Shown: in pieces, positions 33,769-44,921 of the stretch
Numbering within the stretch: position 1 is the first letter of the stretch
Layout of the letters: every line of letters starts with the position of its first letter
NCBI RefSeq assembly: GCF_020564565.1
Contig: NZ_JAJCTD010000002.1
Coordinates: forward strand, 310,001 to 374,000
Direction: 5' to 3'
Length of the DNA: 64,000 nt
Source: Rhodobacter sp. Har01
Lineage (GTDB): Bacteria; Pseudomonadota; Alphaproteobacteria; Rhodobacterales; Rhodobacteraceae
Notes under the pieces: model-generated
The model's database searches: none
Seen by the model: only the letters and a program-made list of their open reading frames with translations
What the model was told of the DNA's origin: nothing
Translations under genes and position numbers: made by a program

Positions 33769-34887
33769 ATGAAACTCTCGATCGAACGCGGCACGCTTCT
33801 GAAGGCGCTGGCCCAGGCGCAATCCGTCGTCGAACGGCGCAACACCATTCCGATCCTGGCCAACGTGCTGATCGAGGCCGAGGGCGGCCATGTCAGCTTT
33901 CGCGCCACCGACCTGGACATCGAGGTGGTGGATCGCGCCCCGGCGATGGTGGAGCGCGGCGGGGCGACCACCGTCTCGGCTATCATGCTGCATGAGATCG
34001 TGCGCAAGCTGCCCGACGGGGCCTTGGTGAACCTGGCCGAAGATGCCGCCTCGGGCCGGCTGACCATCACCGCGGGGCGGTCGACCTTCAGCCTGGCGAC
34101 GCTGCCGAAGGAAGATTTCCCGGTGATGGCCTCATCGGAATATTCGTCGAATTTCTCGGCCCCCGCGCCGGTGTTGCGGCGGTTGTTCGACAAGGCCAAG
34201 TTCGCGATTTCCACCGAGGAGACGCGCTACTACCTGAACGGCGTCTACATGCACGTGTCGCAAGGTGAAGGTGGCCCGGTGCTGCGCTGCGTGGCCACCG
34301 ACGGACACCGGCTGGCGCGGATCGACGCGCCGCTTCCGGCGGGGGCTGACGGAATGCCCGGCGTGATCGTGCCGCGCAAGACGGTGGGTGAATTGCGCAA
34401 GTTGCTGGATGACGACGATGCGACCATTGCGGTTTCGGTTTCCGAAACGAAGGTTCGGTTTGCCACGCCGGCGATCACGCTGACCTCGAAGGTGATCGAC
34501 GGCACCTTCCCCGACTACACCCGTGTCATCCCGCAGAACAACACGCGGCGGCTTGAGGTGGATGCGTCGGAATTCGCCAAGGCAGTGGATCGGGTGGCGA
34601 CGGTGTCTTCGGAACGGTCGCGCGCGGTGAAGCTGAGCCTGGACGAGGACCGGCTGATCCTGTCGGTCAACGCCCCCGACAGCGGCGCCGCCGAGGAAGA
34701 ACTGGCCGTGGCCTATGGCGATGAGCGGCTTGAGATCGGCTTCAACGCCAAGTACCTGCTGGAAATCGCCAGCCAGGTGGACCGCGAGAACGCGGTGTTC
34801 CTGTTCAACACCGCGAACGAGCCGACGCTGATGCGCGAAGGCAACGACACCAGCGCGGTCTATGTCGTGATGCCGATGCGCGTGTGA
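33769..34887 (+). CDS. dnaN: DNA polymerase III beta subunit (sliding clamp)
   Basis: 372 residues with three repeated clamp domains: 'MKLSIERGTLLKALAQAQSV' at the start, 'ERRNTIPILANVLIEA', and the C-terminal 'PTLMREGNDTSAVYVVMPMRV' (as VVMPMRV end). The dimeric clamp tethers polymerases. 121-bp gap from dnaA, 64-bp gap to recF that contains a repeat element. Confidence 0.98.
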   Translation: MKLSIERGTLLKALAQAQSVVERRNTIPILANVLIEAEGGHVSFRATDLDIEVVDRAPAMVERGGATTVSAIMLHEIVRKLPDGALVNLAEDAASGRLTITAGRSTFSLATLPKEDFPVMASSEYSSNFSAPAPVLRRLFDKAKFAISTEETRYYLNGVYMHVSQGEGGPVLRCVATDGHRLARIDAPLPAGADGMPGVIVPRKTVGELRKLLDDDDATIAVSVSETKVRFATPAITLTSKVIDGTFPDYTRVIPQNNTRRLEVDASEFAKAVDRVATVSSERSRAVKLSLDEDRLILSVNAPDSGAAEEELAVAYGDERLEIGFNAKYLLEIASQVDRENAVFLFNTANEPTLMREGNDTSAVYVVMPMRV

Positions 34888-34941
34888 CGGGCCGCCGGGG
34901 GCCAGCCCCCGGACCCCCGGGGTATTTTCGCCAAGATGAAG
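34888..34941 (+). repeat. REP-like palindromic element between dnaN and recF
   Basis: GC-only inverted repeats (CCGGGGG/CCCCCGG type, 34893-34921) followed by GGTATTTTCGCCAAGATGAAGG. The same hairpin-plus-'TATTTxxGCCAAGATGAA' pattern is, from memory, dispersed at gene ends across Rhodobacteraceae genomes. A shorter related string (CCCTGGGGGTATTTCCG) occurs at 62324-62340. It may end transcription or stabilise RNA. Confidence 0.6.
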
Positions 34942-34951
34942 GCATGGGTCG

Positions 34952-36043
34952 GTGAGCGGTCTGGCCGTTTCCTCGTTGGTGCTGTCGCATTTCCGCAGCC
35001 ATCGCGCCGCGCGGCTGGCCTTCGACGGGCGCCCGGTGGCGATTGTCGGGCCGAACGGGGCGGGCAAGACCAATATCCTTGAGGCGATCTCGCTCTTGTC
35101 CCCCGGCCGGGGCTTGCGGCGGGCCGCGTCGGACGATCTGTCGCGAAAGCCGGAGCTGATCGGCTGGAAGGTTTCCGCACAGGTGTTCGGTTTGTCCGGC
35201 ACGCATGAGATCGAGACCTTTGCCGAGGGCGGCGAGGCGCGTCAGGTGCGCATCGACGGCAAGCCGGCAACGCAGGTCGCGATGGGGCGAATCCTGCGGA
35301 TGCTGTGGCTGGTGCCGGCGATGGACCGGCTGTGGATCGAGGCAGCCGAGGGGCGGCGGCGGTTCCTGGATCGCATGACGCTGTCGTTCTTTCCCGACCA
35401 TGCCGAGGTTTCCCTGACCTACGAAAAGGCCATGCGCGAACGCAACCGGCTGCTGCGGGATGAGGTTTCGGACCCGCACTGGTACGGCGCGCTTGAGGCC
35501 CAGATGGCCGAGACGGGCGCGGCCATCGCGGCGCATCGCCGGTCCACTCTGGCCCGGCTCATCGCGGCGCAGGACGGAGCCGAGACCGCCTTTCCCAGGG
35601 CCGAGGTTCACTTGGTGCAGCCCGATGACGCGGGGCCTGATCTGGCGGCGGCGCTGGCCGCCGGGCGCCGGCGCGACATGGCGGCCGGGCGCACGCTGGC
35701 GGGCCCGCATCGGGCCGACCTGGGGGCCATCTACGCGGCCAAGGGGGTGCCCGCCGACCAGTGCTCGACCGGAGAGCAGAAGGCGCTGCTGTTGTCGCTG
35801 ATCCTGGCCAATGCCCGGGCACTGGCCGCCGATCTGGGCCATGCCCCGGTGCTGCTGCTGGACGAGGTGGCCGCGCATCTGGACGAAGGCCGCCGCGCGG
35901 CGTTGTATGACGAGATCTGTGCGCTGGGGGCGCAGGCGCTGATGACCGGAACCGAGGCCGCGCTGTTTGACAGCCTTGGCGAAAGGGGACAGAGGTTGCA
36001 GGTCGCCGAACACGGCGGCCAAAGCCGGATTGCCCCCACATGA
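34952..36043 (+). CDS. recF: recombination mediator RecF
   Basis: 363 residues. SMC-like ATPase: Walker A 'GPNGAGKTN' (~33-41), signature 'CSTGEQKALLLSLILANAR' (~271-289) and Walker B 'VLLLDEVAAHLD' (~303-314). Loads RecA at gaps with RecO/RecR. GTG start 34952 directly after the repeat; no ATG fits. Its stop overlaps the next ATG by 4 bp. Confidence 0.95.
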   Translation: MSGLAVSSLVLSHFRSHRAARLAFDGRPVAIVGPNGAGKTNILEAISLLSPGRGLRRAASDDLSRKPELIGWKVSAQVFGLSGTHEIETFAEGGEARQVRIDGKPATQVAMGRILRMLWLVPAMDRLWIEAAEGRRRFLDRMTLSFFPDHAEVSLTYEKAMRERNRLLRDEVSDPHWYGALEAQMAETGAAIAAHRRSTLARLIAAQDGAETAFPRAEVHLVQPDDAGPDLAAALAAGRRRDMAAGRTLAGPHRADLGAIYAAKGVPADQCSTGEQKALLLSLILANARALAADLGHAPVLLLDEVAAHLDEGRRAALYDEICALGAQALMTGTEAALFDSLGERGQRLQVAEHGGQSRIAPT

Positions 36044-36468
36044 CCCCTCAGCGCATCACCCTTGTCACCCTGGGCGTCTCTGACCTGTCGGCGGCGCGGG
36101 CCTTCTATGCGCGCCTTGGTTGGTGCGAGCACAAGGACAGCCAGCCCGGGGTTGCCTTCTTTCAGTTGACCGGGGCCGTGCTGGCGCTGTTCGGCCGCGA
36201 CGATCTGGCCGCCGATCAGGGGCGGGCGGGGGCCACCCTGGGCACCGGCGCCATCACGCTGGCACAGAACTTCGCCACCGAGGCCGAGGTGGACGCCGCT
36301 TTCGCGGCGGCGCTGGCGGCCGGGGCGACGGCACTGAAGGTGCCGGAAAGGGTGTTCTGGGGCGGCTATTCGGGCTATTGGGCCGATCCGGACGGGCATG
36401 TCTGGGAGGTGGCGATGAACCCGTTCTGGCCGCTGGCCGACGACGGAAGCCTGACCCTGCCGGCATGA
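36040..36468 (+). CDS. VOC (glyoxalase/bleomycin-resistance fold) family protein
   Basis: 142 residues. 'RITLVTLGVSDLSAARAFYARLG' (~4-26), a single VOC repeat pair and C-terminal 'FWGGYSGYWADPDGHVWEVA' with the usual metal-ligand-like Glu/His positions. Substrate unknown; such proteins are dioxygenase-, lyase- or resistance-like. Coupled to recF and to the LysE-type exporter by 4-bp overlaps, so carried in the replication operon. Confidence 0.85.
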   Translation: MTPQRITLVTLGVSDLSAARAFYARLGWCEHKDSQPGVAFFQLTGAVLALFGRDDLAADQGRAGATLGTGAITLAQNFATEAEVDAAFAAALAAGATALKVPERVFWGGYSGYWADPDGHVWEVAMNPFWPLADDGSLTLPA

Positions 36469-37085
36469 CCGTGACCGCCTATGAACTTGCGCTTTATGCC
36501 CTGGGCATGGCCGGCCTGTGGGTGGTGCCCGGCCCGGTCTGGGTGGCGCTCATGGCGCGGGCGCTGGCCGGCGGGTTCGCCGCGGCCTGGCCCTTGGCCG
36601 TGGGAGTGGCGCTGGGTGATCTGGTCTGGCCGCTGTCGGCGATCCTGGGCCTGACCTGGATCGAAAGCGTCTATGGCGATCTGTTGTCGCTGTTGCGCTG
36701 GGTGGCGTCCGGGGTGTTCCTGCTGATGGGCATGATGCTGATCCGCAAGCCCGCCGCGACGCTGCGCGCCGACAGCCGGCTGACACGGCCGGGCCTCTGG
36801 GCCGGCTTTTCGGTGGGCGTGGCCGCGGTGATCGGCAACCCCAAGGCCATCCTGTTCTACATGGGGGCGCTGCCCGGCTTCTTTGCGCTCGAGCGCCTTC
36901 AGAGCGCCGACATCCTGGCCATCGTGGCAATCTCGGCGCTGGTTCCCATGGCCGGAAACCTGGGTCTGGCGCTGTTTCTGGACCGCGCGCGCCGGCTTCT
37001 GTCCAGCCCGGATAGCATCCACCGGCTGAACGTGGCGGCGGGCGCGTTGCTGATCGGCGTGGGGCTGGCGATCCCCTTCCTGTGA
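36465..37085 (+). CDS. LysE/RhtB family amino-acid exporter
   Basis: 206 residues, five to six membrane helices; conserved 'VVPGPVWVALMARALAGG' (LysE N-terminal motif, ~19-36) and 'NPKAILFYMGALPGFF' (~126-141). Probably exports an amino acid or similar small molecule. ATG 36465 overlaps the VOC stop; the longer frame upstream is a shadow. Confidence 0.88.
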   Translation: MTVTAYELALYALGMAGLWVVPGPVWVALMARALAGGFAAAWPLAVGVALGDLVWPLSAILGLTWIESVYGDLLSLLRWVASGVFLLMGMMLIRKPAATLRADSRLTRPGLWAGFSVGVAAVIGNPKAILFYMGALPGFFALERLQSADILAIVAISALVPMAGNLGLALFLDRARRLLSSPDSIHRLNVAAGALLIGVGLAIPFL

Positions 37086-37108
37086 CCACCAAATCTTGTG
37101 TCCCGCCC

Positions 37109-39617
<2,509 letters not shown>

Positions 39618-39625
39618 GGCAGGCT

Positions 39626-39700
39626 GGCGACCCCGGCAGGACTTGAACCTGCAACCTTCCCCTTAGGAGGGGGACGCTCTATCCGTTGAGCTACGGGGCC
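39626..39700 (-). tRNA. tRNA-Arg (anticodon CCU)
   Basis: 75 nt with encoded CCA (39626-39628). Acceptor stem 7 bp (one G-U), D-stem GCTC/GAGC, anticodon loop CTCCTAA giving CCU, 4-nt variable loop as in E. coli tRNA-Arg(CCU), T-stem GCAGG/CCTGC with loop TTCAAGT. The anticodon stem TCCCC/GGGAA holds one C-A mismatch. Reads the AGG codon. Confidence 0.93.
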
Positions 39701-39769
39701 AATGTGCCCTTCAATGCACAAGGACGCAGCCCAAGGCAATGCATGAGTGTCCTGCGGCGGGAAAAGGAA

Positions 39770-39804
39770 AAGGGGGAGTGAGATTTGGCCCACCACTCCC
39801 CCTT
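39770..39804. terminator. inverted repeat between gyrB and the LacI-type gene
   Basis: Perfect 11-bp arms AAGGGGGAGTG / CACTCCCCCTT around a 13-nt loop. In minus orientation it is followed by a T/C-rich stretch. It could end gyrB transcription or shield the tRNA-Arg promoter region. Confidence 0.45.
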
Positions 39805-39867
39805 GGTATCCCTGATGTCGCAGGTTGAGAGCTTGCGCGACGCCCGGGGTATCGCCGGCCCTACGGC

Positions 39868-39882
39868 CGTTAGCGCTATCGC
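39868..39882. promoter_or_regulatory. LacI-type operator candidate 1
   Basis: GTTAGCGCTA with the central CG of LacI-family operators, in the leader of the LacI-type gene at 39961. Left half fits the TGTTAGCGCTAACA-type palindrome; right half is degenerate. Confidence 0.4.
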
Positions 39883-39917
39883 TAGCAGAGGAAAGGGCCT
39901 TGGACAAGGCCCGCCTT

Positions 39918-39929
39918 TGACGCTAACAA
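39918..39929. promoter_or_regulatory. LacI-type operator candidate 2
   Basis: TGACGCTAACAA, 32 bp before the GTG start of the LacI-type gene; its right half (GCTAACA) complements the preserved left half of candidate 1, about 50 bp (five helical turns) away. Suggests autoregulation by looping. Confidence 0.4.
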
Positions 39930-39960
39930 GATTCCAAAGCCCGATAGGACGCACCGTTCC

Positions 39961-40989
39961 GTGACCAAGCACCCGCCCGATCCGCGCCGGCCCCTGACGC
40001 TTCGCGATGTCTCCGAGGCCTCGGGTGTCAGCGAGATGACGGTCAGCCGTGTCTTGCGCAACCGGGGCGACGTCTCCGATTCCACCCGCGAAAGGGTTCT
40101 TGAGGCATCCCGCAGCCTTGGCTACGTGCCGAACCGCATCGCGGGCGCACTGGCCAGCCAGCGGGTGAACCTGGTCGGGGTGCTGATCCCGTCGCTGTCG
40201 AACATGGTCTTTCCCGAGGTGATGACCGGCATTTCCGAGGTGTTGGAAGACACCGGGTTGCAGCCCGTGGTGGGCGTGTCGCACTACGACCCGGCGCGAG
40301 AAGAACAGGTGATCTACGAGATGCTCTCCTGGCGGCCATCGGGAATCATTCTGGCCGGGGTGGAACACTCGGACGCGTCACGCGCGATGCTGGCACAGGC
40401 GGGCATTCCGGTCGTCGAGATCATGGACACGGACGGCACGCCCGTGGTCTCGGCCGTGGGCATTTCGCATTACCGCGCCGGCCGCCGGATGGCCGAGGCG
40501 ATTCTGGCCGCAGGCTATCGGCGCATCGCCTTCCTGGGCACCCATATGCCGACCGCAGATCACCGCGCGATCAAGCGCCTGGCCGGGTTCGAAGAAGTGA
40601 TGACGCGGGCGGGCCTGACCGTGGTGGACCGCGAGTACTATGCCGGCGGCTCATCGCTGTCGAAGGGCCGCGAGATGACAGAGGCCCTTCTGACCCGCTC
40701 ACCCGACGTGGATTTCCTGTATTATTCCAATGACATGATCGGGGCGGGCGGGCTCTTGTGGTGCCTTGACCAGGGCATCGACGTGCCCGGCAACCTTGGC
40801 CTTGCCGGCTTCAACGGAATGGAGCTGCTGGATGGCCTGCCGCGCAAGCTGGCCACGATGGACGCCTGCCGGCTGGAGATCGGTCGCTGCGCGGCCGAGA
40901 TCATTTCCGGCAAGCGGGCCGTCGCCCCCGGCGAGGTGATCGAGCTGGAGCCGCGGATGGATCTGGGCGACACCATCCGCCGGGCCTGA
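39961..40989 (+). CDS. LacI/GntR-like transcriptional regulator
   Basis: 342 residues. N-terminal LacI helix-turn-helix 'LTLRDVSEASGVSEMTVSRVL' with hinge 'LGYVPNRIAGALASQR', then a periplasmic-binding-protein-like effector domain (~65-340). Similar in feel to gluconate repressor GntR, but the effector is not deducible. GTG start is preceded by two operator-like sites, so it is probably autoregulated. No sugar genes adjoin; its targets lie elsewhere. Convergent with mtaB. Confidence 0.9.
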   Translation: MTKHPPDPRRPLTLRDVSEASGVSEMTVSRVLRNRGDVSDSTRERVLEASRSLGYVPNRIAGALASQRVNLVGVLIPSLSNMVFPEVMTGISEVLEDTGLQPVVGVSHYDPAREEQVIYEMLSWRPSGIILAGVEHSDASRAMLAQAGIPVVEIMDTDGTPVVSAVGISHYRAGRRMAEAILAAGYRRIAFLGTHMPTADHRAIKRLAGFEEVMTRAGLTVVDREYYAGGSSLSKGREMTEALLTRSPDVDFLYYSNDMIGAGGLLWCLDQGIDVPGNLGLAGFNGMELLDGLPRKLATMDACRLEIGRCAAEIISGKRAVAPGEVIELEPRMDLGDTIRRA

Positions 40990-40995
40990 CCGCGG

Positions 40996-42252
40996 TCAGC
41001 CTGCCAGAAGCCGCCCCTCGACCACCCCCGCGATCTGCGCAGTGACGATCCGGCCTTCGGGCTGGTCAGTGGCGAACTTGACCTCGGCGAACTGCGACGT
41101 GCGGCCCATCCGCGGTGTCTCGGTCAGCACCGGATGCACCTGCCCCACCTGCCCTGCCAGATGCCGCGCCAGAGCCGCCTCGCCCGCAGCCCGCAGCCGC
41201 GCCGCTCTTTCACGGACCAACGGCCCCTTCACCGCCGGCATCCGCGCCGCCGGCGTGCCCTTTCGGGGGCTGTAGGGAAAGACGTGCAGGAACGTCAGGC
41301 CGCAGTCCTGCACCAGCCGCAGCGAGTTCTCGAAGGCTTCATCCGTCTCGGTCGGAAAGCCGGCAATGATGTCGGCCCCGAACACCATGTCGGGCCGCAA
41401 CCGCCGTGCTTCGTCACAGAACCGGATCGCGTCATCGCGCAGGTGGCGGCGCTTCATCCGCTTCAGGATCAGGTCGTCGCCGGACTGCAGGCTCAGATGC
41501 AGGTGCGGCATCAGCCGCGGCTCTGTGGCAATCGCCTGCATCAGGTTTTCATCCGCCTCGATGCTGTCAATCGAACTGATCCGCAGCCGCGCAAGGTCAG
41601 GCACCAGCCTCAGGATGCGCATCACCAGATCGCCCAGCCGAGGGCTTCCGGGCAAATCGGCGCCCCATGAGGTAAGGTCGACCCCGGTCAGCACCACCTC
41701 AAGAAACCCCTTGCCCACCAGCCGCCGGATCTGTTCGACCACCACCCCCGCCGGGACGCTGCGCGAGTTTCCCCGGCCGAAGGGGATGATGCAGAAGGTG
41801 CAGCGATGGTCGCAGCCGTTCTGCACCTGGACATAGGCCCGCACCCGGCCGAAGCCGTCGATCAGGTGGCCGGCGGTTTCCTTGACCGACATGATGTCGT
41901 TGACCTGCACCCTTTCGGTCGTGCCGATCAGGTCGGGCGCCACCAGCCCGGCCCAGGTTTCCGCCTGCATCTTCTCGTGATTGCCGATGACGCGGCTCAC
42001 CTCGGGCATGGCCGCAAAGGTCTCGGGCTCGGTCTGCGCCGCGCAGCCGGTGACAATGACCGCAACCCCCGGATTGGCCCGCGCCAGCCGGCGGATTTCC
42101 TGTTTGGCCTTGCGCACCGCCTCGGACGTCACCGCGCAGGTGTTCACCACCACCGCGCCATCCAGCCCCGCAGCGGCGGCCAGGTCCTTCATCGCCTCGG
42201 TCTCATAGGCGTTCAGCCGGCAACCCAGCGTGGCAAAAACCGGGGGCTTCAT
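40996..42252 (-). CDS. mtaB: tRNA t6A37 methylthiotransferase MtaB
   Basis: 418 residues. N-terminal UPF0004 domain with three cluster cysteines ('TLGCRLN', '[10 protein letters not shown]', 'VTGCAAQ'), radical-SAM CxxxCxxC in '[17 protein letters not shown]' (~148-164) and a C-terminal TRAM-like domain. Converts t6A37 to ms2t6A37 in ANN-decoding tRNAs, which include the two tRNA-Lys nearby. Its start overlaps dapF's stop by 4 bp. Confidence 0.94.
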   Translation of the reverse strand: MKPPVFATLGCRLNAYETEAMKDLAAAAGLDGAVVVNTCAVTSEAVRKAKQEIRRLARANPGVAVIVTGCAAQTEPETFAAMPEVSRVIGNHEKMQAETWAGLVAPDLIGTTERVQVNDIMSVKETAGHLIDGFGRVRAYVQVQNGCDHRCTFCIIPFGRGNSRSVPAGVVVEQIRRLVGKGFLEVVLTGVDLTSWGADLPGSPRLGDLVMRILRLVPDLARLRISSIDSIEADENLMQAIATEPRLMPHLHLSLQSGDDLILKRMKRRHLRDDAIRFCDEARRLRPDMVFGADIIAGFPTETDEAFENSLRLVQDCGLTFLHVFPYSPRKGTPAARMPAVKGPLVRERAARLRAAGEAALARHLAGQVGQVHPVLTETPRMGRTSQFAEVKFATDQPEGRIVTAQIAGVVEGRLLAG

Positions 42253-43088
42253 GTCAGGGCCGCAAGGAACCCGGGCGTCAGCACGCCGTCGAAGACATGC
42301 GCCACCGGGCCGGTCATCCAGACCCCGTCCTCGCGCCAGTCCACCTCAAGCGTGCCGCCGTCCAGGTCCAGTGCCACGCGCCGCCCGGTCAGGCCGCGCA
42401 GATGCGCCGCCACCGCCGTCGCACAGGCGCCCGAGCCACAGGCCAGCGTGACCCCGGTCCCGCGCTCCCACACCCGCATCCGCAGCCGGTCCGGCCCGGT
42501 GACCGAGGCGAACTCGACATTCGTCCGTTGCGGATACAACGGGTCGGCCTCATAGACCGGGCCTAGCGCGCGCAGGTCCACCGTCTTTGCATCCGGCACG
42601 AAGATCACGCAGTGCGGGTTGCCCATGCCCACAGCGACCGGATCGCCCGGCAGCGGCAGATGCATCACGTCCACCTCGCGGGCCAGCGGGATGTCACTCC
42701 ACAGCCGTTGCGGATGCCCCATGTTCACGTTCACCCGGCCATCGGCCAGCCGTTCCGCCCGCAGGATGCCCCGCGCGGTGCGCAGGGTGACTTCGGCCTT
42801 CCCCAGGCCCCGCATCACATGGTCGCAGACACAGCGCGTGGCATTGCCGCAGGCCCCGGCCCGACTGCCATCGCTGTTCCAGAAGTCCAGTGCGAAATCG
42901 GCCTCCGTCGCATCGCGAATCTCGGCCAGCTGGTCGAACCCCACGCCGCGGTTGCGGTCGCCCAGCGCGCGCGCCAGCGCAGGCGTCGTCACCGCCTCGC
43001 GGCCCCGCGAATCGATCACGACAAAGTCGTTTCCGGCCCCGTGCATCTTCATGAACGGCAGGCCCGCGGGTGCAGCGGCATGTGTCAT
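42249..43088 (-). CDS. dapF: diaminopimelate epimerase
   Basis: 279 residues. '[16 protein letters not shown]' (~14-29), first catalytic Cys in '[10 protein letters not shown]' and second in '[11 protein letters not shown]'. Interconverts LL- and meso-diaminopimelate for lysine and peptidoglycan synthesis. Operon with mtaB. Start ATG 43088. Confidence 0.96.
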   Translation of the reverse strand: MTHAAAPAGLPFMKMHGAGNDFVVIDSRGREAVTTPALARALGDRNRGVGFDQLAEIRDATEADFALDFWNSDGSRAGACGNATRCVCDHVMRGLGKAEVTLRTARGILRAERLADGRVNVNMGHPQRLWSDIPLAREVDVMHLPLPGDPVAVGMGNPHCVIFVPDAKTVDLRALGPVYEADPLYPQRTNVEFASVTGPDRLRMRVWERGTGVTLACGSGACATAVAAHLRGLTGRRVALDLDGGTLEVDWREDGVWMTGPVAHVFDGVLTPGFLAALT

Positions 43089-43183
43089 CCCGCGGGATAT
43101 ACGCGCCTGCGCTGCGGATTTCCAGCCGCGGCCGTTTCGCCTTGACCCACCCTGCGGCGGAGCGTAAATCGCCTCGCGTGTGT

Positions 43184-43259
43184 GGGCCGTTAGCTCAGTT
43201 GGTAGAGCAGCTGACTCTTAATCAGCTTGTCAAAGGTTCGAATCCTTTACGGCTCACCA
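43184..43259 (+). tRNA. tRNA-Lys (anticodon CUU)
   Basis: 76 nt with encoded CCA. Acceptor GGGCCGT / ACGGCTC, D-stem GCTC/GAGC, anticodon stem GCTGA/TCAGC with loop CTCTTAA, T-stem AAAGG/CCTTT, loop TTCGAAT. Confidence 0.95.
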
Positions 43260-43328
43260 CACACCCGAAAATTCATGGCCCGGGCGGGGTTGACCTGTGC
43301 GCGCACTTGCCTTAGCCAGCCGCGACGT

Positions 43329-43404
43329 GGGCCCGTAGCTCAGTTGGTAGAGCAACTGACTTTTAATCAGTGGGTCACAGGTTCGAATCCTGTCGGGCTC
43401 ACCA
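43329..43404 (+). tRNA. tRNA-Lys (anticodon UUU)
   Basis: 76 nt with encoded CCA, 69 bp after the other tRNA-Lys. Acceptor GGGCCCG / CGGGCTC, D-arm identical to the first tRNA, anticodon stem ACTGA/TCAGT with loop CTTTTAA, T-stem ACAGG/CCTGT. The convergent Crp/Fnr reading frame ends within it. Confidence 0.95.
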
Positions 43405-44167
43405 CTTTCTCCCTTGGCTTTGCCGATGCTGTCGAAGGTGGCGGCAAGCTCATTCCGACGCCGGCGCCCGGCCCGTCGGGGCCGTCGATCAGCGGATCGG
43501 GCGGGGCGACAGCCATCAGGCGGTGCCGGTCGGTGATCGTAACCTGTTGTCCGTTCACCCGGATTCCCTCGCCCTCCAGCTGGCGCAGGGTGCGGGACAG
43601 GTTCTCTGGCGTCATTCCCAGGTACGAGGCGATCAGCCGCTTCTCGACTCCCAGCACGAAGCTCTCCACGTTGCCAGCCTGGCGCGACTGCTTCAGCAGA
43701 TAGGCGGCCACCCGCTCGCGCGAGGTTCGCAGCTTCAGGCCCTTGGCGTGGCGCGCGACCGAGCGGAAGGCCCCGGCAAGTTCGGTGATCGTCGAGACGG
43801 CGAATTCGGGGTCGCGGCGGAAGACCGCGCGCAGGTCCGAGGACGGAACCAGGATCAGGCGCGATTTCTCTAATGTGCGGGCCGACATCAGATAGGGCGC
43901 ATCCCGGATGCAGGCGGCAAGGATGAAGCTGCCCACTGGCTGGACAACCGCCATGGTGCAGGTGCGCCCGCCCCACTCGGCATACATTTCCACCGAGCCG
44001 GCGATGACGATGTGCAGGAAATCGGCCGGATCGCCCTGGCGGATCAGTTCTACCCCGGTCGGAAAGGTCTGCGCGTAGGCGCCCTGCATCAACTGCTCGA
44101 AGTTGGCCTGGAGCATGTCGCGGAACAGCGGCAGGTGGCGGACTTCGGGCAGTTCGTTCGCGCGCAT
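43367..44167 (-). CDS. Crp/Fnr family regulator, probably controlling nos genes
   Basis: 266 residues. Cyclic-nucleotide-binding-like beta-roll (~15-130), dimer helix (~135-165) and winged HTH with 'LGMTPENLSRTLRQLEGEGI' (~181-200). No N-terminal Cys cluster, so not an FNR Fe-S sensor; Dnr/NnrR-type NO sensing is more likely, but heme ligands cannot be assigned. The last ~45 residues are Pro/Gly-rich and the final ~12 are encoded antisense to tRNA-Lys(UUU). Divergent from nosR with FNR-type boxes between, one 47 bp from its own start. Confidence 0.82.
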   Translation of the reverse strand: MRANELPEVRHLPLFRDMLQANFEQLMQGAYAQTFPTGVELIRQGDPADFLHIVIAGSVEMYAEWGGRTCTMAVVQPVGSFILAACIRDAPYLMSARTLEKSRLILVPSSDLRAVFRRDPEFAVSTITELAGAFRSVARHAKGLKLRTSRERVAAYLLKQSRQAGNVESFVLGVEKRLIASYLGMTPENLSRTLRQLEGEGIRVNGQQVTITDRHRLMAVAPPDPLIDGPDGPGAGVGMSLPPPSTASAKPREKVVSPTGFEPVTH

Positions 44168-44213
44168 GGCGGGCCTGTGTGTCGTCGGGGCATGATCGTT
44201 TTAGGCGCGACAC

Positions 44214-44227
44214 TTGATCATGGTCAA
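44214..44227. promoter_or_regulatory. FNR/Dnr-type box 1
   Basis: TTGAT-CATG-GTCAA, 9 of 10 conserved positions of TTGAT-N4-ATCAA. Centre 53 bp upstream of the Crp/Fnr start codon, so autoregulation is possible. Confidence 0.7.
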
Positions 44228-44378
44228 TCGAAACCCCGAAGGAAGACAGATCGGGTCCTGCGGCCAAATGCCCCGAGGACCCACAGCCAGGGGAAGTGGC
44301 GCCGTTTGCACAAGGCCTGAAGGCGCCACGCCGGGGCGCAGACTTGCGGGCGCCTCTGGACACATGCGAAATCCAGAA

Positions 44379-44392
44379 TTGATCTTTGTCAA
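44379..44392. promoter_or_regulatory. FNR/Dnr-type box 2
   Basis: TTGAT-CTTT-GTCAA, 9 of 10 conserved positions. Centre 41.5 bp before the ATG of the small exported gene at 44427, a spacing that would fit a nearly leaderless transcript. Confidence 0.65.
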
Positions 44393-44426
44393 TGACAACA
44401 GTGTGCCGGACTGCAAAACGAACGGC

Positions 44427-44921
44427 ATGAGTCGGGTTGTCCACCTTGCACTTGCGCTGACTGCCGCCTTTGCCCTGGGGCTGTCCGGTGGCCTTCGGCC
44501 GATTGGGCCGGGCCACGCAGGACCCCTGACCGAATTGGAGATCTGTTCGGACCAAGGCGTCGAGACGATCTATCTTGATGCCGGCGGGACACCGGCAGAT
44601 GCGCCGAATCCTTGTGCCAAGTGCCCGGAATGCCTTGGAAACCTGCTGGTCGCCCTGTCCGCGCCTGAACTGCAGGCCGGGCAAAGGTTCGGCCGCGAAA
44701 GGCGCGCATCCCTTCGTCGTTGCAGCGCACCGGCACGACGGCTTCACCTCCGCCCGGACGTTCGTGGCCCTCCGCCCGCACGCCCAAAAGACGTCCGGCT
44801 TCCCCACTGCCGACCCCGCACACCCTGCCGTGCCGCAGCCAGACAAAGCGTTGATTTCCATCAATCTGCTTGCCGTGGGGACAGATCTCAGAATCGGGCG
44901 GGCCGCCAGGGACGCCTGTTC
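44427..44921 (+). CDS. small Cys-motif exported protein, open in frame into nosR
   Basis: ATG 44427 begins a signal peptide (~1-25, 'HLALALTAAFALGLSGG'), then 'LTELEICSDQGVETIYLDAGG' and a CAKCPEC motif, reminiscent of small DUF2946-like proteins at nos or cytochrome loci. From ~90 on the frame turns Arg-rich. No in-frame stop occurs before nosR ATG 44922, so the 3' limit given is only the nosR start. It may be a true fusion, a lost stop or a frameshift (natural or a sequence error). Function unknown; Cu or redox handling is a guess from the Cys motif. Confidence 0.5.
44851..44864 (+). promoter_or_regulatory. FNR/Dnr-type box 3 (nosR promoter)
   Basis: Perfect TTGAT-TTCC-ATCAA. Centre at 44857.5; a -10-like CAGAAT lies at 44889-44894, putting the start of transcription near 44899-44901, 41.5 bp downstream: class II activation geometry. 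The nosR ATG follows about 22 nt later with an AGGGA ribosome site. Confidence 0.8.

Noticed and set aside
32070..34214. A 714-codon minus-strand frame through dnaA and dnaN
   Set aside because: Shadow of dnaA/dnaN; no ribosome site, no recognisable domain.
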